Origin: JBBTTE01 sp038064395
GTDB lineage: Bacteria; Patescibacteriota; Saccharimonadia; Saccharimonadales; UBA4665
Direction: 5' to 3'
Length of the DNA stretch: 64,000 bases
Assembly (NCBI GenBank): GCA_038064395.1
Contig: JBBTTE010000003.1
Span: forward strand, 1-64,000
The position numbers were made by a program, and so were the translations under genes. The notes under the pieces are model-generated. The model searched no databases. It was not told the DNA's origin and worked only from the letters and a program-made list of their open reading frames with translations. This document shows positions 7,138-14,414 of the stretch, one piece after another (within the stretch, counting starts at the first letter, position 1; the number at the start of each line of letters is the position of its first letter).

Positions 7138-9336
7138 TTAAGCTTGGTCGTCAAAGTTTTCGTCTAGAACTTCGTCAGATGTGCCACCGCCACCAAAGAC
7201 TTCATCAATCGAACGTACCAGCACTTCTCGAGGCCTAGAGCCGTCCGCCGCCCCAATGATCCCCTGTTCTTCCATAGACTCAATCAAACGCGCTGCACGG
7301 CCATAACCGATCCTCAGGCGTCTCTGGAGCAGACTAGTGCTAGCCTTGTGGTTCTCGATAACAACCCCGACAGCATCACGGAACATGTCATCGTCAGCGT
7401 CCTGTCCGCCATAGTCGGCCACAACACCACCCTTACCATTAAGCTGTACGGGCTGCGAAACAACTTCGTCGTCATATTGTGGCGGGCGCTGCATCTTGAT
7501 GAAGTCTATGACCTTAACAGTCTCATCATCACCGATCAGCGCACCCTGGACACGCTTAGGCTTCGGCATATCAGATGTTAAGAGCAGCATGTCACCTTGC
7601 CCCAGAAGCTTCTCAGCACCAACCTGGTCAATAATTGTACGACTGTCGACTTGTGAAGCCGTCGTGAAAGCAATTCGAGCTGGCACGTTAGCCTTAATTA
7701 GACCAGTAATAACATCGACAGATGGACGCTGCGTGGCCAGTACTAGGTGAATACCGACTGCACGAGCCTTCTGAGCAATACGCACAATCAAAGCTTCGAC
7801 ATCACGCGCCGCCATCATCATAAGATCAGCCAACTCATCAATCACAATCACGATATATGGCATGCCCTCTTCCTTCTTGAGGCTGTTGTAGGCTGCAATG
7901 TCGCGCTTGTTCTCATCAGCCAAGGCGCGGTAGCGGCGTTCCATTTCGGCAACTGCCCACTTCAGCGCGCTAATACACTTTTCTGGCTCCGTAATAACAG
8001 GGGTCAGAAGGTGCGGAATTTCATCATACGGCTTCAGCTCAACCTGCTTAGGATCGACCAGGATTAGCTTAAGGTCGGCTGGCGAATTTCTATATAAGAG
8101 ACTAGTCAGGATGGTATTAATCATCACCGACTTACCAGAACCGGTCTGTCCGGCCACGAGTATGTGCGGCATCTTGGCTAAATCCACTACAATCGACGTA
8201 CCAGAAATATCCTTACCAATCGCAAAGCCCAGCGGACTCTGCATCTGTTGCCACTCTTTAGACAGGAGTATTGAGCTAGTTCTAACAGTGGCTGACTTAA
8301 CATTCGGGACTTCGATACCAACGGCTCGCTTACCCGGTATCGGCGCTTCCATACGGATACTGTGAGCGGCCAGATCTAGTGATAGGTTATTCTCTAGAGC
8401 CGTGATCTTGGTCAACTTGGTCCCGGCTGGCGGCTTGAGAGTATATTGCGTGACGCGGGGGCCAATGTTTGCCCCTTCCATCTCGACAGCAATATTAAAG
8501 TTCTCGAAAGTGTCGTGAATAATCTGAGCATTCTTATTAACGTCACCAGCATCAGCCTTGTCCTGCTTCTGATTGAGCAGGTCAATGCTCGGGAACTGCC
8601 AATTCGGGTCACTGGCCGTAACCAGAGCTTGGTGATCTTCGTTAGACGTCAGCTTCTGAGCCGTGTTCTTAAGAGTAGTTAGGCGCGGAGCATCCTTCTC
8701 GCCAGCATTGTGATGAACCACAGGCACGCCTTCGTTGAGCTGGAACTTAGACTGTTCAGCCTTGGCCTTCAGCGCCGCTAAGTCATCCTCCGAAGCCTCT
8801 TCACGCTTGAACAAATCTCCGAGCTTCAATAAGACTGTAGGGTTGATTCCGAAGGCGAAGAACACTGATAACATCGTAAAAACTAAGAACAACACTAGGG
8901 CTGGGATTTTGTCCAAAGCCGTCAGCGCCATATTGCCGACTATTCGGCCTAATTCGCCGCCATTGCCACCTGTCCAGTCACCAGCACTATTCTGGCTAGC
9001 AAAAGTCACGTATGCCAAGGCACTGCCGAAGACCAAAACCGCCAACATACCGAATAGATTAGTCAGCGGTATACGACGATCCTCGGCCTTAAACTTGCAA
9101 ACTCCCCAGTACACCAGAGCCACAGGGGTAAAGTAAGCTATCCAGCCGAGCAACCAGTACGTACCGTGAAATAGATTGACTGGCAACGGCCCGCCAGTTC
9201 CGAACCCACCTAATAATAAGAAGAAAGCCAGCACCATCAATAATATGGCGGCGCTATACGCCCAGAACGGAGATCGCTCTAAGGGTTCTTGGACGACCTT
9301 TTTTTTCTTTTTGACTGGTTTTTTCTTTTTTGCCAT
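7138..9336 (-). CDS. ftsK: DNA translocase FtsK/SpoIIIE
   Basis: 732 residues. A Lys-rich N-terminus is followed by four membrane segments (about residues 25-170), a short linker, and the motor. Motor motifs are Walker A GQTGSGKSV (about 395), LILVDPKQVEL and Walker B IVIVIDELADLMM. The C-terminal gamma winged helix (LLQRRLRIGYGRAARLIESMEEQG) normally reads polar KOPS/SRS sequences. The linker is short compared with E. coli FtsK, as in SpoIIIE/SftA-like proteins. Role: septum-associated DNA pumping and chromosome segregation. A -10 like TACTAT lies 7 bases before the ATG and a stronger distal promoter lies at 9394-9422. Confidence 0.96.
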   Translation of the reverse strand: MAKKKKPVKKKKKVVQEPLERSPFWAYSAAILLMVLAFFLLLGGFGTGGPLPVNLFHGTYWLLGWIAYFTPVALVYWGVCKFKAEDRRIPLTNLFGMLAVLVFGSALAYVTFASQNSAGDWTGGNGGELGRIVGNMALTALDKIPALVLFLVFTMLSVFFAFGINPTVLLKLGDLFKREEASEDDLAALKAKAEQSKFQLNEGVPVVHHNAGEKDAPRLTTLKNTAQKLTSNEDHQALVTASDPNWQFPSIDLLNQKQDKADAGDVNKNAQIIHDTFENFNIAVEMEGANIGPRVTQYTLKPPAGTKLTKITALENNLSLDLAAHSIRMEAPIPGKRAVGIEVPNVKSATVRTSSILLSKEWQQMQSPLGFAIGKDISGTSIVVDLAKMPHILVAGQTGSGKSVMINTILTSLLYRNSPADLKLILVDPKQVELKPYDEIPHLLTPVITEPEKCISALKWAVAEMERRYRALADENKRDIAAYNSLKKEEGMPYIVIVIDELADLMMMAARDVEALIVRIAQKARAVGIHLVLATQRPSVDVITGLIKANVPARIAFTTASQVDSRTIIDQVGAEKLLGQGDMLLLTSDMPKPKRVQGALIGDDETVKVIDFIKMQRPPQYDDEVVSQPVQLNGKGGVVADYGGQDADDDMFRDAVGVVIENHKASTSLLQRRLRIGYGRAARLIESMEEQGIIGAADGSRPREVLVRSIDEVFGGGGTSDEVLDENFDDQA

Positions 9337-9343
9337 ATCGATA

Positions 9344-9349
9344 ATAGTA
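9344..9349 (-). promoter_or_regulatory. Proximal -10 box of ftsK, possible leaderless transcript
   Basis: TACTAT on the minus strand ends 7 bases before the ftsK ATG. It fits the leaderless pattern seen at many other genes here, but a distal promoter also exists. Confidence 0.4.
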
Positions 9350-9393
9350 TATCAGCTTACAGATTGTGATCATCTGATTGGATATCTTGTACT

Positions 9394-9422
9394 ATTATAG
9401 CAGTTTTTACAACTATAATCAA
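9394..9422 (-). promoter_or_regulatory. Distal sigma70 promoter of ftsK
   Basis: On the minus strand: TTGATT (9422-9417), 17-base spacer, TATAAT (9399-9394). This predicts a leader of roughly 50 bases before ftsK. The -10 and upstream sequence also form a 7-base inverted repeat (ATTATAG/CTATAAT). Confidence 0.6.
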
Positions 9423-9444
9423 TCCCCTAATGCTTAATTGACTC

Positions 9445-10206
9445 TTAACAGTTAATGTCTAAATGCCACGCACCGGGTGTTCTAGAGCGAACCATAACAT
9501 TGTTGGCTTCTAGCTCTTCTACCAAGCGCCAGATGTTGTCAGTGTACTCTCTATAATCGAGCGGGTTGGCTTCTGCCCACTTACCCATTTTGGCAGCCCA
9601 TTCCAGAGAAGTTGATGAGCCAAACCTTGTAACATCCGAAGCTCTACCGCCAACTATGTATTGATGAGACGGTACAGATTTGGCACGTAATGACCAGTGT
9701 CTATCTTCATCGAGATGTTCCCGTTGTTCATTCGATTCTATATGATAGATCTTATCGAATAGGGTGTGCATGTCGCTCTCTGCTACCAGCCTATCGGCAT
9801 GTCCCTTGGAGGTAGCTACATAGGCTTCGTTAACGTCTAAGACATGCTCTTTCATCCATTCCAAGGTCCCGTGCAAATCTGTCACGGTATTAACCCCATA
9901 AGATACCAGCAAATCAAGCTCAGATGTATCCAGTAATTGGTGCTTCTTAATGGCTGCGTACGCGTGGTGAACCGATAAAGGCAGTCTCTTGTGAAGTGGC
10001 CAGCCCCCAAACACAACTAACAGCACGTTCGCTCTGCCACGTTCTCTGCGAAGCTTGCGGACCATCTCCATACCAGTCTTAAACCTTGCTATCGATCGAT
10101 CGCTTATGTCACGCGGGTCATCTATAGGAAGGTTAGTAGGTATAAATATGGCGGCCTTCTCAGGCTTTCGTATAAGAGATGGCTTTGGGCTAGAGCTCTT
10201 TTTCAT
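9445..10206 (-). CDS. Hypothetical protein, possibly DUF218/YdcF-like
   Basis: 253 residues, no signal peptide or membrane segment. The centre (about 60-130) alternates strands and helices (NVLLVVFGGWPLHKRLPLS, DLLVSYGVNTVTDLHG, EAYVATSKGHADR) in an order that recalls DUF218 proteins, where a late V-T-S-x-x-H segment follows a Gly-rich strand. The match is weak. No clear Shine-Dalgarno lies at the ATG at 10206. About 65 bases upstream is the candidate structured RNA at 10271-10367, which would be part of this gene's 5' region. Confidence 0.55.
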   Translation of the reverse strand: MKKSSSPKPSLIRKPEKAAIFIPTNLPIDDPRDISDRSIARFKTGMEMVRKLRRERGRANVLLVVFGGWPLHKRLPLSVHHAYAAIKKHQLLDTSELDLLVSYGVNTVTDLHGTLEWMKEHVLDVNEAYVATSKGHADRLVAESDMHTLFDKIYHIESNEQREHLDEDRHWSLRAKSVPSHQYIVGGRASDVTRFGSSTSLEWAAKMGKWAEANPLDYREYTDNIWRLVEELEANNVMVRSRTPGAWHLDINC

Positions 10207-10270
10207 ACAGGTACAATAACATGATTAGTCGATGCAAGTGTGTAGTGTTTGTGTCTCTGATACCTTTACC

Positions 10271-10367
10271 ATCCGAGCAACCCAACAAGAATTGTATGGT
10301 TCTTGTTGGGTAGGCCCAAGCTAAACGCAATAGGCTCGGCTGATTGCGTTCGGGCCGAACTAGCTTA
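10271..10367 (-). ncRNA. Candidate structured RNA with two possible pseudoknots
   Basis: Read on the minus strand, the region contains: AAGCTA (10366-10361) pairing with TAGCTT (10323-10318); AACGCAAT (10350-10343) pairing with ATTGCGTT (10331-10324), stacked on the first helix; GGCCC (10356-10352) in the bulge pairing with GGGCC (10317-10313); loop CCGAGC (10339-10334) pairing with GCTCGG (10278-10273); and a separate perfect 12-bp hairpin (10311-10300 with 10291-10280). An alternative GTTCG/CGAAC hairpin (10360-10348) competes with the GGCCC helix. No T-tract follows, so this is not a simple terminator. It could be a riboswitch-like leader of the downstream gene or a small RNA. Confidence 0.5.
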
Positions 10368-10757
10368 TTTAACAACTAGCGAAGTTGGCAAAAGCTGAGT
10401 ATTAACGACTTGAATTGTCGCCTTTTCGTATGTTTGGGCAGCGACGAAGCACGCTTGATCTGCCACAGAAGTCAAACTCTGTGACCGTGTATCTTGGGCA
10501 GTAACCAAGATTTGAGCCTTTTGGTCGATGGGACTTAGGCAATAGGTCATCCCCTGCTTAATACCAAAACTAAATGTACTGGTCTCTGTCGTGCCAAACT
10601 TCGACAAACTATATATACCTTGCGAAAATGTTGATGGCGGCGCGTGATAGGCATAAGTACCAAGCAATGCTAGTCCTCCAAACACAGCAAAAACACTAGC
10701 GAATATGTACGCACCGTCGATGCGTCGATGCTTAAGTCTAAGCTTTTTGCTTGCCAC
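10365..10757 (-). CDS. Hypothetical single-pass membrane protein
   Basis: 130 residues. A basic N-terminus (KKLRLKHRR) is followed by one membrane segment (about residues 15-37); the remaining 90 residues are probably extracytoplasmic, with two Cys (in MTYCLSP and DQACFVA) that could form a disulfide. The start overlaps the upstream PQ-loop gene by 20 bases, so the two are co-translated. No known family recognised. Confidence 0.6.
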   Translation of the reverse strand: MASKKLRLKHRRIDGAYIFASVFAVFGGLALLGTYAYHAPPSTFSQGIYSLSKFGTTETSTFSFGIKQGMTYCLSPIDQKAQILVTAQDTRSQSLTSVADQACFVAAQTYEKATIQVVNTQLLPTSLVVK

Positions 10758-11181
10758 GCCTAGAGTCCTTAGTCAGCTCAATCAGATCATAAGAAAATAG
10801 TGCGAAAGCCACGCTTAGGAAGAACAGCCCGATCTGAGTTAGCATTTTACCGAAGTTATTGATCGCTAATAATCTATTGTAGTCATGCGGAACGAGGTTT
10901 GGCGTGTATATCAAGATTCCATATATCATCAGCGCATAGACTACCATCCATAAGATATTGGATATTATAAGCGGTCTTAGCTTGTTAGATATGGCATATA
11001 ACAGGGGTATAAAGCCAAAGATTAGATACATTATCCAGGTGGTAACCGATAGGCCAGTCGTAACTTTGGTGCTATAGATTTGGTTAAGTTGCGGAATGTT
11101 GGTCAAAGGCATGCCAACGGCGACGGCATACATCATGTAGCCGACCATTTTATCAGAGCTAGCTTTTTTTGTTTGAGCCAT
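10738..11181 (-). CDS. PQ-loop repeat membrane protein (SemiSWEET-like)
   Basis: 147 residues with four predicted membrane segments. The first carries a PQ-loop signature (NIPQLNQIYSTKVTTGLSVTTW), which in SemiSWEET and related proteins shapes the substrate path. Only one PQ motif is seen, and the protein is longer than the usual 85-100 residue SemiSWEET, so transport of sugars is possible but not shown. A TATAAT box ends 8 bases before the ATG, and the -10 overlaps that of the divergent gene at 11201. Confidence 0.65.
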   Translation of the reverse strand: MAQTKKASSDKMVGYMMYAVAVGMPLTNIPQLNQIYSTKVTTGLSVTTWIMYLIFGFIPLLYAISNKLRPLIISNILWMVVYALMIYGILIYTPNLVPHDYNRLLAINNFGKMLTQIGLFFLSVAFALFSYDLIELTKDSRRGKQKA

Positions 11182-11188
11182 ACCTTGT

Positions 11189-11195
11189 TATTATA
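11189..11195. promoter_or_regulatory. Overlapping divergent -10 boxes
   Basis: Only 19 bases separate two divergent ATGs (11181 minus, 11201 plus). The same bases supply TATAAT for the minus gene (11195-11190) and TATTAT for the plus gene (11189-11194), at 8 and 6 bases from their ATGs. Confidence 0.55.
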
Positions 11196-11200
11196 CAATC

Positions 11201-11434
11201 ATGGCCGCCAAAAAAAAGACAAGCAAGAAAGCAGTCGCTGTACCTGCACGGCGCTATGGCCTTATATGTTTCTATGTCGGTGTGGCCTTAATTGTTGTTT
11301 CGCTATGTATTAACTTCATCTTTTTGAGGCCAACCGACTTCAAAAACCAATTCCGTGAGCATCAATTAGCAGACTGTCTCAATACAACCACCTCTGTCAG
11401 CTCGTGTTATGAGCACTTCGGCAAAGAACAATAA
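11201..11434 (+). CDS. Small single-pass membrane protein
   Basis: 77 residues: a Lys-rich N-terminus (AAKKKTSKKAV), one membrane segment (about residues 20-42, ICFYVGVALIVVSLCINFIF) and a 35-residue outer tail with two Cys. No family recognised. It is divergent from the PQ-loop gene with a shared -10 region, and it ends 4 bases before the convergent RNase J stop. Confidence 0.6.
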   Translation: MAAKKKTSKKAVAVPARRYGLICFYVGVALIVVSLCINFIFLRPTDFKNQFREHQLADCLNTTTSVSSCYEHFGKEQ

Positions 11435-11437
11435 GTC

Positions 11438-13600
11438 TTAGTCGGTACGAGGATCTTGGGTAAGTAACCTAGTGCGCATCTCTTGGAAGCGCTGTTGCTG
11501 CTCGGCAGCGATTTGTTCAGAAGTCTTAACTGGTTCTTCAGGTTGCTGTGGTTCGTTAGACTGTTCCTGCCCTTGTCCCGAGGCGCCTTGAGGCTTTTGA
11601 CCGTTCTGCCCCTGCTGGGGCTTGCCGCCTCCACCACCACTGATGATGTTAATCACAGGGATGACGATTGGGCTGCGACCGGTGTGTTCGAATAGGTAGT
11701 GCGTAACGTGCTCTTTGAGCTCAACTTTGAAGCGGTCGAGATCGATGCGCTTAAAGCGCTGTTGAACGGCGCGCTTAAGCTCGATTCGTAGACCGTTCAT
11801 GATCTCTTCGTTGTCACGCATATATATGAAGCCACGACTAATGATGTCTGGGCTCGTTAGCAGTGTGCCGTTCTTCTTGTCGACGGTTAGGACTATGGCT
11901 ACTAGACCCTCTTCGCTTAATAGTACGCGGTCCTTAATGACGACGTTGCTGACGATGGCGCCGGTCTGGTCGACTAGGATTGTACCGTGTGGTACTTCGC
12001 CCATAACTTCCATTTTGTCAGAGGTCAGAGATATGACTTGGCCGTTACCGACATTAAGTGTGTTGGCGCGGGCGATGCCCTGCTCAATTGCGATATCGAC
12101 GTGGTAGCGCTTGGCTGTGAAGTCACCATATATAGGAATGAAGAACTTGGGCTTAGTCATGTTGATCATGTCAGCGTACTCGTCGCGTGAGGCGTGCCCT
12201 GAAACGTGCAGCGGACCGATGCCATCAACTTCGCGCGTTTCGTGACGGAAGACGTGGACACCTTTCTTAAGCAGTTCGTCGACCATAGTACGGATCTTGG
12301 CATCGTTACCAGAGTATGGAATCGGTGTGCTTGATAGGATCACGCTATCTTGCTCCTTGAGCTTAACGTGACGGTGCTCGCCGTTACTCATTCGCTGCAG
12401 CGCTGAGCTAGGCTCACCCTGAGAACCAGTACAGACAACGACTAGATCCGTGTCGCGCATAGTGGCAGCTGAAGCGATCGGTACGAATGTTCCCTTAGGA
12501 ATGCGGACGAAACCGTGTCTGACGGCCATTTCTAGCGTACTGACCATGCTGCGACCGTCCATAGCGACCTTCTTACCACTGTGAACAGCGGCATTGATGA
12601 TCATTTGGACACGGTTCATGTTGGTTGAGAATAGACCTACGAAGATTCGTCCTGGCGCCTGGTTCATGATGTCTTTAAAGCTTTGTTCAATTGTTGACTC
12701 GCTTGGTGTGCGACCCATACGTTCAGTCGTGGTGCTTTCGCTAAGAAGCGCTAAGACACCTTCCTTACCAAGCTCGATTAGACGCTCAGCGTCAGTTCTT
12801 TCGTGGTCAAGTGGGTTAGGGTCAAGACGGAAGTCACCGGTGTTAATGATGCGGCCAACTGGCGTATCAAGCACGATCACAGTACTACCTGGGATAGAGT
12901 GCGTAACACGGACTAGCTCGACGAAGAATACGCCGACCTTGAGACGTTCGTGGGTGTCTTCGTTCATAGTTACAGTCTTCAGCTCGAAGCCGTCGGGCAT
13001 TGGCAGACCGAAGTTTTCGAAGATTTCTTCGACACGGCCGATGGTGAATTTACTGCCATAGATTGGTGCTGGGAACTTCGGTACGATGTGCGGCAAACCA
13101 CCGATGTGGTCAAGGTGACCATGGGTGATTATGTAGGCTCGTAGCTTGCCCTTGATGCTTTCTAGGTAGGTTGTGTCAGCGATGCCGTAGTTAATACCAG
13201 GCAGGTCGACGCCAAGGTCGTTACCACAGTCTAGGATGACTGCATCGTTCATGTACTCAACAAGAATCATGTTCTTGGAGCCACCACCGTCCATGCCGCC
13301 GAGACCGATAATCTTCAGTCTTGGGGTGTCATCGATGACGTTGGCACGAGCTGGCTTATCAGCCTTGTCTGCAGCCGGTATGTACTGGCTGGCAATGCGC
13401 TGGGCGTCTTGCTGGCTTCGGCGCTGGGCTCTTACAGCTTGGCCTCGTGAAGTGGTTAAGCTGCTGGCAATTGGCTTGTTCGGCCCTTGCTTGCCGCCGC
13501 GACCACGGCCTTGGCCGCCTTGGCCTCCACCGTTAGCTGGCTTTTGACCACTGTTATTTCTTGGTGGTCGGTTGGGTTTGTTGTTGTTAGTTGGTTGCAT
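11438..13600 (-). CDS. rnj: Ribonuclease J
   Basis: 720 residues against about 555 for typical RNase J; the excess is an N-terminal Gly/Arg/Asn/Gln-rich disordered region (about 90 residues) and a C-terminal Gln/Gly/Pro-rich tail (about 75 residues). The metallo-beta-lactamase motif THGHLDHIGGLPH is intact, the beta-CASP domain follows, and VSGHAS and the C-terminal RNase J domain are present. This enzyme combines endonuclease and 5'-3' exonuclease activity and is usually the main mRNA-decay enzyme where RNase E is absent. AAAGGAA lies before the ATG. Confidence 0.95.
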   Translation of the reverse strand: MQPTNNNKPNRPPRNNSGQKPANGGGQGGQGRGRGGKQGPNKPIASSLTTSRGQAVRAQRRSQQDAQRIASQYIPAADKADKPARANVIDDTPRLKIIGLGGMDGGGSKNMILVEYMNDAVILDCGNDLGVDLPGINYGIADTTYLESIKGKLRAYIITHGHLDHIGGLPHIVPKFPAPIYGSKFTIGRVEEIFENFGLPMPDGFELKTVTMNEDTHERLKVGVFFVELVRVTHSIPGSTVIVLDTPVGRIINTGDFRLDPNPLDHERTDAERLIELGKEGVLALLSESTTTERMGRTPSESTIEQSFKDIMNQAPGRIFVGLFSTNMNRVQMIINAAVHSGKKVAMDGRSMVSTLEMAVRHGFVRIPKGTFVPIASAATMRDTDLVVVCTGSQGEPSSALQRMSNGEHRHVKLKEQDSVILSSTPIPYSGNDAKIRTMVDELLKKGVHVFRHETREVDGIGPLHVSGHASRDEYADMINMTKPKFFIPIYGDFTAKRYHVDIAIEQGIARANTLNVGNGQVISLTSDKMEVMGEVPHGTILVDQTGAIVSNVVIKDRVLLSEEGLVAIVLTVDKKNGTLLTSPDIISRGFIYMRDNEEIMNGLRIELKRAVQQRFKRIDLDRFKVELKEHVTHYLFEHTGRSPIVIPVINIISGGGGGKPQQGQNGQKPQGASGQGQEQSNEPQQPEEPVKTSEQIAAEQQQRFQEMRTRLLTQDPRTD

Positions 13601-13621
13601 AGATTCCTTTCTTGGAATTCT

Positions 13622-14194
13622 TTAGGATAGTTTAAGTTTCTTAATAATTTCTGGGATCAGCGCGAAATCGTCGATCAATGTCTGGCGCATGCCGCCGTTA
13701 TAAAGCGCCGCCGCCGGATGGAACAAAGGCAGATAAGTTCGTCCTTTGTAACGTTTCGGCTGACCGTGCACTTGGCTGATCTGCAAGTCCGGCAAGAAAC
13801 AATTCAGGCTGTGACGACCAAGTGTGATGGTCAGTGTTGGCTGAATTACCTCTAATTGGGACTCCAGGTACGGCATAAATGCGCTCTTCTCTTCAGGCAA
13901 TGGGTCTCTGTTGTCGGGTGGTCGGTACTTAACGATATTCGTAATATAAATATCTTCTCGTTTGAGGCCAATCATCTCTAGCATTTCGTTAAGAAACTTG
14001 CCGGCCGCTCCGACAAAGGGTATTCCCTGAAGGTCTTCATTCTTACCTGGCGCTTCGCCTATGAAGACTATGTCGGAGCTAGGGTTGCCATCGCCGAATA
14101 CTAGCTGCGTGGCTGTCTTCGCTAGGTCTGGCGTGACTTTGTCATCCAGAATTTGCTGCTTGATTGCATCTAATTGCGCTTGGTTATTTGCCAT
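13622..14194 (-). CDS. Family 4-type uracil-DNA glycosylase without Fe-S cysteines
   Basis: 190 residues. Catalytic motif GEAPGKNEDLQGIPFVG (about residues 47-63) and the late motif FHPAAALY identify the family 4/5 UDG group; NIVKYRPPDNRDP is also typical. Family 4 enzymes normally hold a 4Fe-4S cluster with four Cys, two near the N-terminus. Here only one Cys is present (LNCFLP), so the cluster is lost. The enzyme would remove uracil from DNA. It begins 8 bases after the stop of the small membrane protein gene. Confidence 0.85.
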   Translation of the reverse strand: MANNQAQLDAIKQQILDDKVTPDLAKTATQLVFGDGNPSSDIVFIGEAPGKNEDLQGIPFVGAAGKFLNEMLEMIGLKREDIYITNIVKYRPPDNRDPLPEEKSAFMPYLESQLEVIQPTLTITLGRHSLNCFLPDLQISQVHGQPKRYKGRTYLPLFHPAAALYNGGMRQTLIDDFALIPEIIKKLKLS

Positions 14195-14202
14195 AATTAC
14201 TA

Positions 14203-14409
14203 TTATTTATGCTTCGGTATGAATGAACCGATTAGTTTGAATAAATTCTGGAGCGCGCCGACTAGGAAGATCAGCGTTAACAGATACCAAGCGAAGTTCC
14301 CGCGGTCTATGCTCAGGCTCATGAAGCCGTAGGCGATAGCTAGCTCGACAACAGCAAAGACTAATAGTCCGAGCTTCGTCTTGTGCCATTTGTTGAGCTT
14401 GTCTATCAT
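14203..14409 (-). CDS. Small membrane protein
   Basis: 68 residues with two predicted membrane helices (about 12-30 and 38-60) and a basic C-terminus (KHK). AGGA lies before the ATG. It lies between pnp and the uracil-DNA glycosylase gene with tiny gaps, so it is cotranscribed. No family recognised. Confidence 0.6.
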   Translation of the reverse strand: MIDKLNKWHKTKLGLLVFAVVELAIAYGFMSLSIDRGNFAWYLLTLIFLVGALQNLFKLIGSFIPKHK

Positions 14410-14414
14410 TGTTC

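Noticed and set aside
10190..10375. 61-codon minus-strand ORF
   Set aside because: It runs through the structured RNA region, overlaps both neighbours and has no family or ribosome site.
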